A stretch of DNA of 64,000 nucleotides, taken from NCBI RefSeq assembly GCF_020905345.1, contig NZ_JAJJMO010000001.1, positions 2,914,001 through 2,978,000 of the forward strand, read 5' to 3'. The stretch comes from Flavobacterium pisciphilum. Its GTDB lineage: Bacteria > Bacteroidota > Bacteroidia > Flavobacteriales > Flavobacteriaceae. The notes beneath the pieces are model-generated. The model was given only the letters and a program-made list of their open reading frames with translations. It was not told where the DNA came from and did not search any database. Shown in pieces: positions 16,847 through 24,375 of this stretch. Every line of letters begins with the position of its first letter. Within the stretch, counting starts at the first letter, position 1. Made by a program: the position numbers and the translations under genes.

Positions 16847-19114
16847 TTAATTCAAACTTGCTTTGAACATTCTCAGTTCATCCCAAGTAAATTTTTCTCC
16901 ATGTTGTTCTTTCAATCCACTAAGCGATTCCTCTTGATAAAACTGGAAAGCTTCTGTTAATGCTGCAATTTTATCAGCTGGTAAAACATCTGTAATGGTA
17001 ATCTTTTTGTCTTGAATAAGTTTTACCAAATGAGACTCAATAGTTTGGGTAGTGAGTTTTCGAATACTAGCAATTTCCTTAATCGAAATTTTTTCAAGCC
17101 ATAATTCATACGTTTCTTGTACTGTGGATTTTTTAACGGGTTTTTCTTTTGTTTCCTTACCACTGTAACGTCTAATAGGTTCATCATCTTCGATTAAGTC
17201 ACCATTTTTACTTTTAAAATTATCTTGAATAATCGTTGTTTTCTTCGATCTGTAACTTTTGATCTCTGGCGACGTTAATTTCTCTTTTGATATAGTATCA
17301 CCAGCGACAACTGTTTCGATCAGTAAACGGGCTTTCATTAGGCGCAAAACGGCTTTGGTTTGAAATTCCTCAAGCGAATTTAATTCATCGTAAAACGCTT
17401 TCATTTTTTTGGCACGCTGAATTTCTTCCATTTTATACAAAAGCTCATAAACCAATTCATCCATAGGCTTCATAAAATAACCATAAGCAGCTTCTATCCG
17501 CTCAGATACATGCATTAAATCAACCGTTTCATTATTGAAAATTCTATTTAACTGAACAATAAACTTTTTAGCAGGATCAACAAGCGATTCTACAATCAAA
17601 GCTTGCTTCTTAGCCCACTCTGCATGCTTGCCTTTTTGAGAGTTTTCAGATTTATCATTGTAACTGTATTGATGATTGCGCCATTCTTGAGCCAAATCAG
17701 CCCAATCAAAACTGTTAGCCAAATACTTATGAATAAAATTCTTTGTTTCAAAATGCAACGAATTCTTTAATAATTCCTCTGATGCTTTATTCAAAGCGTA
17801 ATCCATCACATCTTGATCATTAGAAATACCATTCATGCGCAACGGAGAAAGTAAAATAAGCCCATTTAAGGAACGTAAACGTGATAATGCTACATACGCC
17901 TGCCCAGGAAGAAAAACTTGCGATACGTCGAGCGCAGCTTTGTCAAAAGTCAAACCCTGGCTTTTATGAACGGTAATTGCCCAAGCAAGCTTAATCGGAT
18001 ATTGTACAAAAGTCCCCAAAACCTCCTCTTCTATTTCTTGAGTCATTTCATCGACTTTGTAACGAATATTCTGCCATTCGTATTTTTCAACTTCGATAGT
18101 TTTGTCTTCCTCTGGAAAATGAACCATAATCTCTTGGCTCGAAAGCGATTTAATCACCCCCATTTTTCCGTTGAAATAATTTTTATCAAATGACAAATCA
18201 TTCTTAACAAACATGATCTGTGCCCCGACCTTGAGTTGAAGATTTGGATCAAGTGGGTATATCTTTTCTGGGAAATCACCAACAATATCCGGAAAATAAT
18301 TATTCATTTTACCTTTTAAATCATTGATTGCCTGATTATTAATAGCATCAGCTTTAGCATTATGCGTTGTAAGCGTAATATATCCTGGATTGTTTTTTAA
18401 ATCAAAATCAGGTTGAACATACTGATTTAAACTCTCAATATCTTGCTGTGTAATTTGATTATTTCTCAGATTGTTTAAAACCGAAATGAAAGAATCATCC
18501 GTTTGTCTGAAAATTTTAGATAATTCTATGTACAAAGGGGGATTTTGTTGAATTACATGCGAGTGAAAAAAGAATTTTCCACGGTAATAAGTTCTTAAGG
18601 TCCTCCACTCTTCATCACGAATAACAGGAGGCAATTGCAATAAATCACCAATAAATAAAACCTGAACTCCACCAAAAGGATAACTGTTTTTACGAACCGT
18701 CTGCATCATAAAGTCCATTGCATCAAGCAAATCAGCACGAAGCATACTGACTTCATCTATAATCAAAAGCTCCATATTTCTGATGACAGCACGCTTTACA
18801 TTATTCATTTTAAAGTGCCTGCGTAAAGTTGCCTTTGTTTCAAACTTAGTAGTTTCAGAAAATTGCGGTGATGAATTATCTGGAATAAATCCAGCAAAAG
18901 GCAACTGAAACATAGAGTGAATCGTAACACCTCCAGCATTAAGCGCAGCAATACCAGTAGGCGCAACTACGACAGTATTTTTATGAGTAGTTTCAATAAT
19001 TTCGCGCAACAAAGTAGTCTTTCCTGTTCCTGCTTTTCCAGTAAGAAAAACGGAACGTTGTGTCTGATTAATAAACTGTAACGTGTAAGATGCGGCTTCA
19101 GAAATGTTTTGCAT
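16847..19114 (-). CDS. PIF1-like ATP-dependent helicase with C-terminal HTH
   Basis: This 755-residue superfamily 1 helicase has Walker A FLTGKAGTGKTTLL near residue 25, Walker B LLIIDEVSML near residue 115, a QLPPV motif after the next strand, and HKSQGLTFD plus YVALSRL in the C-terminal helicase half. The last roughly 80 residues, after a charged linker, look like a RecQ-type helicase helix-turn-helix tail (ETYELWLEKISIKEIASIRK, then TTQTIESHLVKLI). PIF1-type enzymes unwind DNA, G-quadruplexes and RNA-DNA hybrids during replication and repair. It is transcribed alone from a minus-strand promoter at 19171-19178. Confidence 0.85.
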   Translation of the reverse strand: MQNISEAASYTLQFINQTQRSVFLTGKAGTGKTTLLREIIETTHKNTVVVAPTGIAALNAGGVTIHSMFQLPFAGFIPDNSSPQFSETTKFETKATLRRHFKMNNVKRAVIRNMELLIIDEVSMLRADLLDAMDFMMQTVRKNSYPFGGVQVLFIGDLLQLPPVIRDEEWRTLRTYYRGKFFFHSHVIQQNPPLYIELSKIFRQTDDSFISVLNNLRNNQITQQDIESLNQYVQPDFDLKNNPGYITLTTHNAKADAINNQAINDLKGKMNNYFPDIVGDFPEKIYPLDPNLQLKVGAQIMFVKNDLSFDKNYFNGKMGVIKSLSSQEIMVHFPEEDKTIEVEKYEWQNIRYKVDEMTQEIEEEVLGTFVQYPIKLAWAITVHKSQGLTFDKAALDVSQVFLPGQAYVALSRLRSLNGLILLSPLRMNGISNDQDVMDYALNKASEELLKNSLHFETKNFIHKYLANSFDWADLAQEWRNHQYSYNDKSENSQKGKHAEWAKKQALIVESLVDPAKKFIVQLNRIFNNETVDLMHVSERIEAAYGYFMKPMDELVYELLYKMEEIQRAKKMKAFYDELNSLEEFQTKAVLRLMKARLLIETVVAGDTISKEKLTSPEIKSYRSKKTTIIQDNFKSKNGDLIEDDEPIRRYSGKETKEKPVKKSTVQETYELWLEKISIKEIASIRKLTTQTIESHLVKLIQDKKITITDVLPADKIAALTEAFQFYQEESLSGLKEQHGEKFTWDELRMFKASLN

Positions 19115-19170
19115 TAGGCTTGTATTTTAGAACTAAAAAGAATCGAAATTCATATCAGAAAATCATTTTA

Positions 19171-19178
19171 CAAAAATA
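19171..19178 (-). promoter_or_regulatory. -7 element for the PIF1-like helicase
   Basis: The minus strand reads TATTTTTG (TAnnTTTG), 57 bases upstream of the start at 19114. Confidence 0.45.
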
Positions 19179-19223
19179 GAAGAACATATTGAGTAAAAAG
19201 CCTACTTGCAAATATTTTATAAT

Positions 19224-19257
19224 AAAAAAAGCCTATATCTTTTGGATATAGGCTTTA
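19224..19257 (-). terminator. Terminator of the OmpH-like lipoprotein gene
   Basis: On the minus strand AAAGCCTATATC and GATATAGGCTTT pair around a short loop and are followed by seven T. It lies 18 bases past the stop codon at 19275. Confidence 0.88.
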
Positions 19258-19274
19258 AAAATAGTTTGATTGTA

Positions 19275-19862
19275 TTATTTTTTTACTGCAGCTGAGTCTT
19301 TTGCTTTAGCATCAGTTTTAGTATCCAATTTTGTTCCTGCTTTGTAATTGTCATTCAAAGCTTTAACAATCTCTTTTGTAATATCATATTTATCTTCTGC
19401 ATACAAAATCGATGCAGCATCTCCAGTACCATAAATGTATGAATACCCTTTTTCTTTACCGTAATTCTTGATGAATTTTTTAACTCCTGTAACTAAAGTG
19501 TCCATTTCTGCACCACTTTCTTGTTGCAATTGTTGAGCAAGAGCTTGTTGAGCATACCCTAATTGTTGTTCTCTTTTTTGTAACTCAGCACCTCTTTGTT
19601 GAGCCCATGCTTGACCATTAGCTTGTGCTTGACTTTGAAAATTAGCAGCATCTTGTTTGAAACGAGTAATCTCTGCTTGAAGCTGTCTTCCTTTTTCCTC
19701 TGCTTGTGCTTTGTATTTAGCTTCAAGATCTTTTGCTTCTGTGTACTCTTTCATTAAAACTGAAGTGTCAACGTAAGCTGTTTTTACTTCCTTAACTTCT
19801 GCTGTTTTATTACAAGCAACAACTGAAATCGAAAGTGCGATAATTACTAATGCTTTTTTCAT
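19275..19862 (-). CDS. OmpH/Skp-family periplasmic chaperone-like lipoprotein
   Basis: The start is at the ATG at 19862 (MKKALVIIALSISVVACNKT), which gives a lipoprotein signal with a VVAC lipobox; the longer frame to 19976 has no plausible leader. The 195-residue product has a Skp-like layout: a beta segment (VKTAYVDTSVLMKEYTEA), a long Lys/Gln-rich helical hairpin (about residues 45-115) and a C-terminal block (FIKNYGKEKGYSYIYGTG ... ILYAEDKYDITKEIVKALN) typical of OmpH. Skp proteins hold unfolded outer-membrane proteins in the periplasm. The lipid anchor distinguishes this one from soluble Skp. A -7 element TATTTTTG lies at 19897-19904. Confidence 0.85.
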   Translation of the reverse strand: MKKALVIIALSISVVACNKTAEVKEVKTAYVDTSVLMKEYTEAKDLEAKYKAQAEEKGRQLQAEITRFKQDAANFQSQAQANGQAWAQQRGAELQKREQQLGYAQQALAQQLQQESGAEMDTLVTGVKKFIKNYGKEKGYSYIYGTGDAASILYAEDKYDITKEIVKALNDNYKAGTKLDTKTDAKAKDSAAVKK

Positions 19863-20108
19863 TTTATTAATTTCTATTTTTTTAAAGTATGAAAGACAAA
19901 AATATAAAAAAATCAATAGCATCGACATAAAGTTTAAAAAATGCTCCATTTTTCTAGTATCAATTTTTGTTATCAAACCAAGATTATTTATAATTTACTG
20001 TTATTAATAGTGGATTCACCAGCCTTTATTTAAGCAATTTTCTAAAAAAAGGAATACAAACACATGTTTATTACCTAAAAAGCGCTTAAAAACAACTTAA
20101 AATGCGTT

Positions 20109-20957
20109 TTACTTGTTTTTTAAGACATAAATGTGCGATGAATATTCCAAAGTTCGTTTTGCTTTCCAATTTGATTTTAATCCAATAAAAAATGCAGATA
20201 GGTAATTCATTTTTCCTGTTTTGTATTTTTCAGAAAGTAGGCTCACATAAAATGAATCAAATTTCATTGGAAGAATTTTTTCCAGACGCATATCTACTTT
20301 TTCAAAAAGGGACTGAATTGCTTTTTTAGAGAAATGCCAAAAATGAATTGGCACATCATAAGCAGCCCAAAAAGTTTTATAATGATTTGCATCGAAAGAT
20401 TTAAAATTTGGAACTGCTACAATTAACGTTCCAGTTGGTTTTAATAATCGCTTCAATTCTTGAATTTGTAATTCTAAATTTGGAACATGTTCCAAAACGT
20501 GCCACATCGTAATTACGTCAAAAGAATTATTTTCTAGATCGGCTATTTTATCAACAAAAGAAATTCCTTTTTTTGTAGCAATTGACTTTGCTCTGTCGCT
20601 CGGTTCTACTCCAACAGTCTCCCAACCATTTTCTTTTGCGGTTAATAAAAAATCACCTGTACCTGCTCCAATATCTAAAATTTTTCCTTTTTGAGGATTC
20701 TGAGAATTAATCAAATTTAATTTATTCTTCAGTGCAATATTTTTGACTATGTGATATGCTTTTTCAAATAACGAACGTTTGTTGTCTGTGTGCGAAATAT
20801 AATCTTCGCTTTCGTAATATTTCCCCAAATCATTTTCGTTGGGTTGCGGAGATGTAATTAACATGTCTAGCGTTTCATCATAATACAATTCAAAAATTTC
20901 TTTTGAAACCGAATGATCTTTTACAGTAAGAAAATGTTTTTTGTTTAAAACGTCCAT
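20109..20957 (-). CDS. Class I SAM-dependent methyltransferase
   Basis: A 282-residue soluble protein. The SAM-binding motif is KILDIGAGTGDFLLTAKENG near residue 92, followed by an acidic residue at the end of strand 2 (VGVEPSDRAK) and the motif VITMWHVLEHVPN, typical of the Methyltransf_23 group. The N-terminal 80 residues are an extension (YYDETLDMLITSPQP ... YYESEDYISH) that, with the C-terminal block, is common in O-methyltransferases near cell-surface genes. The substrate is not evident. It lies between a GNAT gene and the OmpH gene, all leftward. The family call is strong; the specific function is unknown. Confidence 0.85.
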   Translation of the reverse strand: MDVLNKKHFLTVKDHSVSKEIFELYYDETLDMLITSPQPNENDLGKYYESEDYISHTDNKRSLFEKAYHIVKNIALKNKLNLINSQNPQKGKILDIGAGTGDFLLTAKENGWETVGVEPSDRAKSIATKKGISFVDKIADLENNSFDVITMWHVLEHVPNLELQIQELKRLLKPTGTLIVAVPNFKSFDANHYKTFWAAYDVPIHFWHFSKKAIQSLFEKVDMRLEKILPMKFDSFYVSLLSEKYKTGKMNYLSAFFIGLKSNWKAKRTLEYSSHIYVLKNK

Positions 20958-20992
20958 TTTATAATTATTGGTATTTTGGTTTATTTTTATAG

Positions 20993-21034
20993 CAAACCCT
21001 AAAAACGATTTTTTTCATTTTTAGGGTTTTTTAT
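20993..21034. terminator. Inverted repeat between GNAT and methyltransferase genes
   Basis: AAACCCTAAAAA and TTTTTAGGGTTT pair around an A/T-rich loop. The T run is better on the plus strand, although the gene it should terminate (GNAT) reads on the minus strand, so it may act bidirectionally or poorly. Confidence 0.55.
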
Positions 21035-21056
21035 TCTTATTATTCTACTTTTCTCT

Positions 21057-21521
21057 TTAACGCTTCCAGTTTATTTTAACAGCCGATATTTTTTCGTTTT
21101 CAATTCTGGCTTCTGTACAAACAGTAAACCCGTTTTTCAAGTAAAACAATACTGGCGATTTATAAGGCTCTTTATTCAGTTTTATTTCTTTGTCGTGATC
21201 AATAACCCAACCATTCAAATGATGATGATTATTTTTTAATTCTGTAATCAATAATGAACCGTTACCACTTCCTTGAATTTGATTATCTATTAGTATTGCA
21301 AACCAATCTTCATTATCTCTCAAAAAAGCAAACGCCCAGCCTTTGATTTTAGTTTCGTCATCAATAAGCAAATAATGCTTTAAATCAGACAATCCATTTA
21401 AATACAAATCAAAATCATGAATTTCTCCATAATTTAAATTCACAGGATATTCAGTATTCCAAAGTTGCATTAAGGATTTCTTATCTTCAAATGATAAAAC
21501 TTCTTTCTGAATAATCTTCAT
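21057..21521 (-). CDS. GNAT-like N-acetyltransferase
   Basis: A 154-residue soluble protein. The central strand-turn (GWAFAFLRDNEDWFAILID, then IQGSGNGSLLITELK) resembles the GNAT acetyl-CoA binding segment, with Q-G-S-G-N-G in place of the usual R/Q-x-x-G-x-G/A. The C-terminal SPVLFYLKNGFTV fits the strand after it. The acceptor is unknown. A parS-like site and a tandem-repeat array lie just upstream, between this gene and mnmG. Confidence 0.7.
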   Translation of the reverse strand: MKIIQKEVLSFEDKKSLMQLWNTEYPVNLNYGEIHDFDLYLNGLSDLKHYLLIDDETKIKGWAFAFLRDNEDWFAILIDNQIQGSGNGSLLITELKNNHHHLNGWVIDHDKEIKLNKEPYKSPVLFYLKNGFTVCTEARIENEKISAVKINWKR

Positions 21522-21575
21522 ACTTAAAAAATTTAAAACTCAAACTCTTCAACGAAACCAAGGCTTCACAAAATA

Positions 21576-21589
21576 GTTTCACGTGGAAC
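21576..21589. promoter_or_regulatory. parS-like site 1
   Basis: GTTTCACGTGGAAC is a palindrome with one mismatch and matches the bacterial parS core (GTTnCACGTGnAAC) bound by ParB. It is the most distant of five such sites around mnmG. Confidence 0.7.
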
Positions 21590-21603
21590 AATTTTTAGTT
21601 TTC

Positions 21604-21822
21604 AGTTTGCAGTCTTAGTTTGCAGTCTTAGTTTGCAGTCTTAGTTTGCAGTCTTAGTTTGCAGTCTTAGTTTGCAGTCTCAGTTTACAGTCTCAGTTTA
21701 CAATGTTCAGTTTACAATGTTCAGTTTACAATGTTCAGTGTTCAATCTCAGTGTTCAATCTCAGTGTTCAATCTCAGTGTTCAATCTCAGTGTTCAGTTT
21801 ACAGTGTTCAGTTTGCAGATTC
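21604..21822. repeat. Decaying 13/14-bp tandem repeat array
   Basis: About 17 end-to-end units. Five are perfect AGTTTGCAGTCTT copies (21604-21668), followed by variants ending CTC, three copies of AGTTTACAATGTTC, four copies of AGTGTTCAATCTC, then mixed units. Neighbouring copies are more alike than distant ones, as expected from slippage or unequal exchange. Frames across it give only repetitive peptides, so it is treated as non-coding. There are no spacers, so it is not CRISPR. Confidence 0.9.
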
Positions 21823-21893
21823 AATTTACATCTCATCTTTCACATTTCACTCCTTACATCTCACACTTTACATTTTACAATCTAAAAACAAAA

Positions 21894-23765
21894 CTACCTT
21901 CCCATATAAATTAACAATACCGAAATATCACTTGGAGAAACTCCGCTAATTCTTGAAGCTTGAGAAATTGTCACAGGACGAATTTTCCCTAGTTTTTGCT
22001 TTGCTTCAATCGACATTGATTTTATTTTATTATAATCGAAATTTTCTGGAATTTTCACTTCTTCTAATCTCGTTAGCTTATCAGCGTTGTTTCTTTCTTT
22101 TTCGATATAACCTGAATATTTGACTTGAATTTCGGCTTGCTCTAAAATTTCCTGATCCAAATCATTTTCTGCAATATATTCTTTTACTTTTTCAAATTTC
22201 ACAATATCCTCCAAATCTATTTGTGGACGAGAGAAAACCTTAAACATTTTGTCTCCTTGTGAAATTAGTGCTGTTCCCTTAGATTCCAAAATTGGATTGG
22301 CTTCTGCTACAGAAACACTCGTTTCTTTGAAAAAAGCAACCATTTTTTCAGATTCTTTCAATTTATGCTCCATTCTTCTCAAACGTTGCTCCGAAGCCAA
22401 ACCAATTTCATACGCCATTGGTGTTAATCTGAAGTCGGCATTATCTTGACGCAACAATGTTCTGTATTCTGCACGAGACGTAAACATACGATAAGGCTCT
22501 TCAGTTCCTTTCGTAATTAGGTCATCAATTAAAACACCAATATACGCTTCATCGCGTTTTAAGATTAATGGTGCTTTTTCTTTTACTTTTAGATGCGCAT
22601 TTATTCCAGCCATCAAACCTTGTGAAGCCGCTTCTTCATATCCTGTCGTTCCATTAATTTGTCCCGCAAAATACAATCCTTCGACTAATTTAGTTTCAAG
22701 TGTATGCTTTAATTGAGTTGGTGGAAAATAATCATATTCTATCGCATAACCAGGACGGAAAAATTTCACGTTCTCAAAACCTACAACAGTACGCAATGCT
22801 TTAAATTGAATATCCTCTGGCAGAGAAGTAGAAAATCCGTTTACATAAACCTCACAAGTATTCCAGCCTTCAGGCTCAACAAATAACTGGTGGCGTTCTT
22901 TATCAGCAAAACGATTAATCTTATCTTCGATAGAAGGACAATATCTCGGACCGATACTTTTTATACGACCGTTGAACATTGGTGAACGATCAAAACCAGA
23001 TCTCAAAATATCATGTACATCTAAAGACGTATAGGTCATGTGGCAAGATCTCTGATGAACAAGAGGCGAAGTCACATCTGAATATGAAAACTTATCCGGC
23101 TTAGCATCTCCCTTCTCTTCATTCATTTTAGAATAATCCAAAGAACGACCATCAACTCGTGGCGGTGTTCCTGTTTTCATTCTTCCTGCTTCAAAACCTG
23201 CCTGAATTAAATCTTCGGTGATTCCGTATGCAGCACTTTCTCCTGCTCTTCCTCCACCGAATTGTTTGTCTCCAATATGAATCAAACCATTCAAGAAAGT
23301 TCCATTTGTCAAGACAACAGATTTGGAACGGATTTCAATTCCAAGAGAAGTTCGAACTCCTTTTATCTTTCCATTTTCAATTATCAAACCTTTTACCATT
23401 TCTTGGTAAAAGTCAAGATTAGGCGTTCCCTCGAGCATCATTCTCCACTCTTCTGCAAAACGCATTCTGTCGCTTTGAACTCTTGGCGACCACATTGCTG
23501 GTCCTTTTGATTTGTTCAACATTTTAAATTGAATTGCCGTGCGGTCGGAAACAATTCCTGAGTACCCACCAAGCGCATCAATCTCACGCACAATTTGTCC
23601 TTTTGCAATTCCTCCCATCGCTGGATTACATGACATCTGTGCGATGTTTTGCAAGCTCATTGTAATAAGCAACGTTTTAGATCCAAGATTTGCGGCCGCT
23701 GCCGCGGCCTCTGAGCCGGCGTGTCCTGCGCCAACAACAATAACATCGTATTCTTCTAAAAACAT
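21894..23765 (-). CDS. mnmG: tRNA uridine-5-carboxymethylaminomethyl(34) synthesis enzyme MnmG (GidA)
   Basis: This 623-residue FAD enzyme works with MnmE to modify the wobble uridine of several tRNAs, using methylene-tetrahydrofolate and glycine or ammonium. The FAD-binding GAGHAGSEAA motif is near residue 12. Conserved blocks include MSCNPAMGGIAKGQIVREIDALGG, here read in parts (SCNPAMGG, KGQIVREIDALGG), GTFLNGLIHIG, RYCPSIEDK and TGYEEAASQGL. The C-terminal MnmE/tRNA-binding domain ends the protein (ASRISGVSPSDISVLLIYM). It is flanked on both sides by parS-like palindromes. Confidence 0.95.
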   Translation of the reverse strand: MFLEEYDVIVVGAGHAGSEAAAAAANLGSKTLLITMSLQNIAQMSCNPAMGGIAKGQIVREIDALGGYSGIVSDRTAIQFKMLNKSKGPAMWSPRVQSDRMRFAEEWRMMLEGTPNLDFYQEMVKGLIIENGKIKGVRTSLGIEIRSKSVVLTNGTFLNGLIHIGDKQFGGGRAGESAAYGITEDLIQAGFEAGRMKTGTPPRVDGRSLDYSKMNEEKGDAKPDKFSYSDVTSPLVHQRSCHMTYTSLDVHDILRSGFDRSPMFNGRIKSIGPRYCPSIEDKINRFADKERHQLFVEPEGWNTCEVYVNGFSTSLPEDIQFKALRTVVGFENVKFFRPGYAIEYDYFPPTQLKHTLETKLVEGLYFAGQINGTTGYEEAASQGLMAGINAHLKVKEKAPLILKRDEAYIGVLIDDLITKGTEEPYRMFTSRAEYRTLLRQDNADFRLTPMAYEIGLASEQRLRRMEHKLKESEKMVAFFKETSVSVAEANPILESKGTALISQGDKMFKVFSRPQIDLEDIVKFEKVKEYIAENDLDQEILEQAEIQVKYSGYIEKERNNADKLTRLEEVKIPENFDYNKIKSMSIEAKQKLGKIRPVTISQASRISGVSPSDISVLLIYMGR

Positions 23766-23786
23766 TTTTTTGTTTTATTATTCTCT

Positions 23787-23810
23787 AGAAACCACCTAAA
23801 GGCGGTTTCT
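23787..23810. other. Hairpin just upstream of mnmG
   Basis: AGAAACCACC pairs with GGCGGTTTCT (one mismatch) around four bases, 22 bases before the mnmG start. There is no T run on the minus strand, so it could be a leader hairpin of mnmG or a weak terminator after ybeY. Confidence 0.5.
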
Positions 23811-23830
23811 AAAATTAACTTCATCTATTT

Positions 23831-23844
23831 GTTCCACGTGGAAC
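23831..23844. promoter_or_regulatory. parS-like site 2
   Basis: GTTCCACGTGGAAC, a perfect 14-bp palindrome matching the parS core, in the gap between mnmG and ybeY. Confidence 0.75.
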
Positions 23845-23868
23845 GCTTTAAAAATTCTACTCATTAAA

Positions 23869-23884
23869 TGTTCCACGTGAAACA
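23869..23884. promoter_or_regulatory. parS-like site 3
   Basis: TGTTCCACGTGAAACA matches the 16-bp consensus TGTTnCACGTGAAACA, with a single asymmetry between its half-sites. Confidence 0.78.
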
Positions 23885-23913
23885 TTCTATGTTCTACTGA
23901 ACAAAAAACAACA

Positions 23914-23933
23914 CATGTTCCACGTGGAACATG
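23914..23933. promoter_or_regulatory. parS-like site 4 (20-bp perfect palindrome)
   Basis: CATGTTCCACGTGGAACATG is perfectly palindromic over 20 bp and contains the 16-bp parS core. It is the most symmetrical of the five sites. Confidence 0.8.
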
Positions 23934-23955
23934 CTTATAAAAAGAGGTAGTCTAA

Positions 23956-24375
23956 TTATAGTTCCACGTGGAACATAGCAATTTTCTCTTCTTCTTTAGC
24001 TCTCATTAAAGCAGCGTCAGCATCTGATTTGTCTTTATAACCACAGTAATGTAATATACCGTGAGCTAAAACACGCTTTAATTCATTCTCAAAAGTAACA
24101 TTAAAATCAAGAGCGTTGTCGCGAACTCTTTCAACAGAAACAAATATATCTCCGTTTAGTTCGTTACCTACTGTATAATCAAAACTGATAATATCAGTAA
24201 GTGTATCATGATTAAGATACTCTACATTGATTTTATGAAGGTATTCATCATCACAAAATATATAACTTATCTCACCTTCTTTTTTATTCTCCGAAAGAAT
24301 CACAGCTGAAAGCCACTCTTCAAACGCTTCTTCATTATCTAAAACGAAGTCTGTTTCGTAATTAAAATTGATCAT
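23956..24375 (-). CDS. ybeY: rRNA maturation endoribonuclease YbeY
   Basis: A 139-residue metal-dependent RNase implicated in 16S rRNA 3'-end processing and ribosome quality control. The motif HGILHYCGYKD near residue 108 matches the family zinc site HGxLHLxGYDH, except that the third ligand position is Asp rather than His. The core SYIFCDDEYLHKINVEYLNHDTLTDIISF, here in parts (YLHKINVEYLNHD, TDIISFDY), is typical. The last codons (MFHVEL) are formed by a parS-like palindrome. Its start overlaps the stop of the upstream DUF4175 gene by 4 bp (ATGA), so the two are coupled. Confidence 0.92.
   Translation of the reverse strand: MINFNYETDFVLDNEEAFEEWLSAVILSENKKEGEISYIFCDDEYLHKINVEYLNHDTLTDIISFDYTVGNELNGDIFVSVERVRDNALDFNVTFENELKRVLAHGILHYCGYKDKSDADAALMRAKEEEKIAMFHVEL
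23961..23974. promoter_or_regulatory. parS-like site 5, inside the ybeY coding end
   Basis: GTTCCACGTGGAAC, a perfect palindrome. On the minus strand it supplies the codons for FHVEL just before the ybeY stop codon. Confidence 0.75.

Noticed and set aside
17918..18193. Plus-strand frame inside the helicase gene
   Set aside because: It is an antisense shadow of a well-supported helicase coding frame with no recognisable features; the same applies to other frames opposite mnmG, glnS, rnr, tex and purD.
21604..21822. Possible CRISPR array
   Set aside because: Units are contiguous and only 13-14 bp with no spacers; no cas genes are nearby.
21672..21949. Three overlapping plus-strand open frames across the tandem repeat
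   Set aside because: They arise because repeat units of 13-14 bp lack stops; the peptides are low-complexity repeats and part overlaps mnmG on the other strand.
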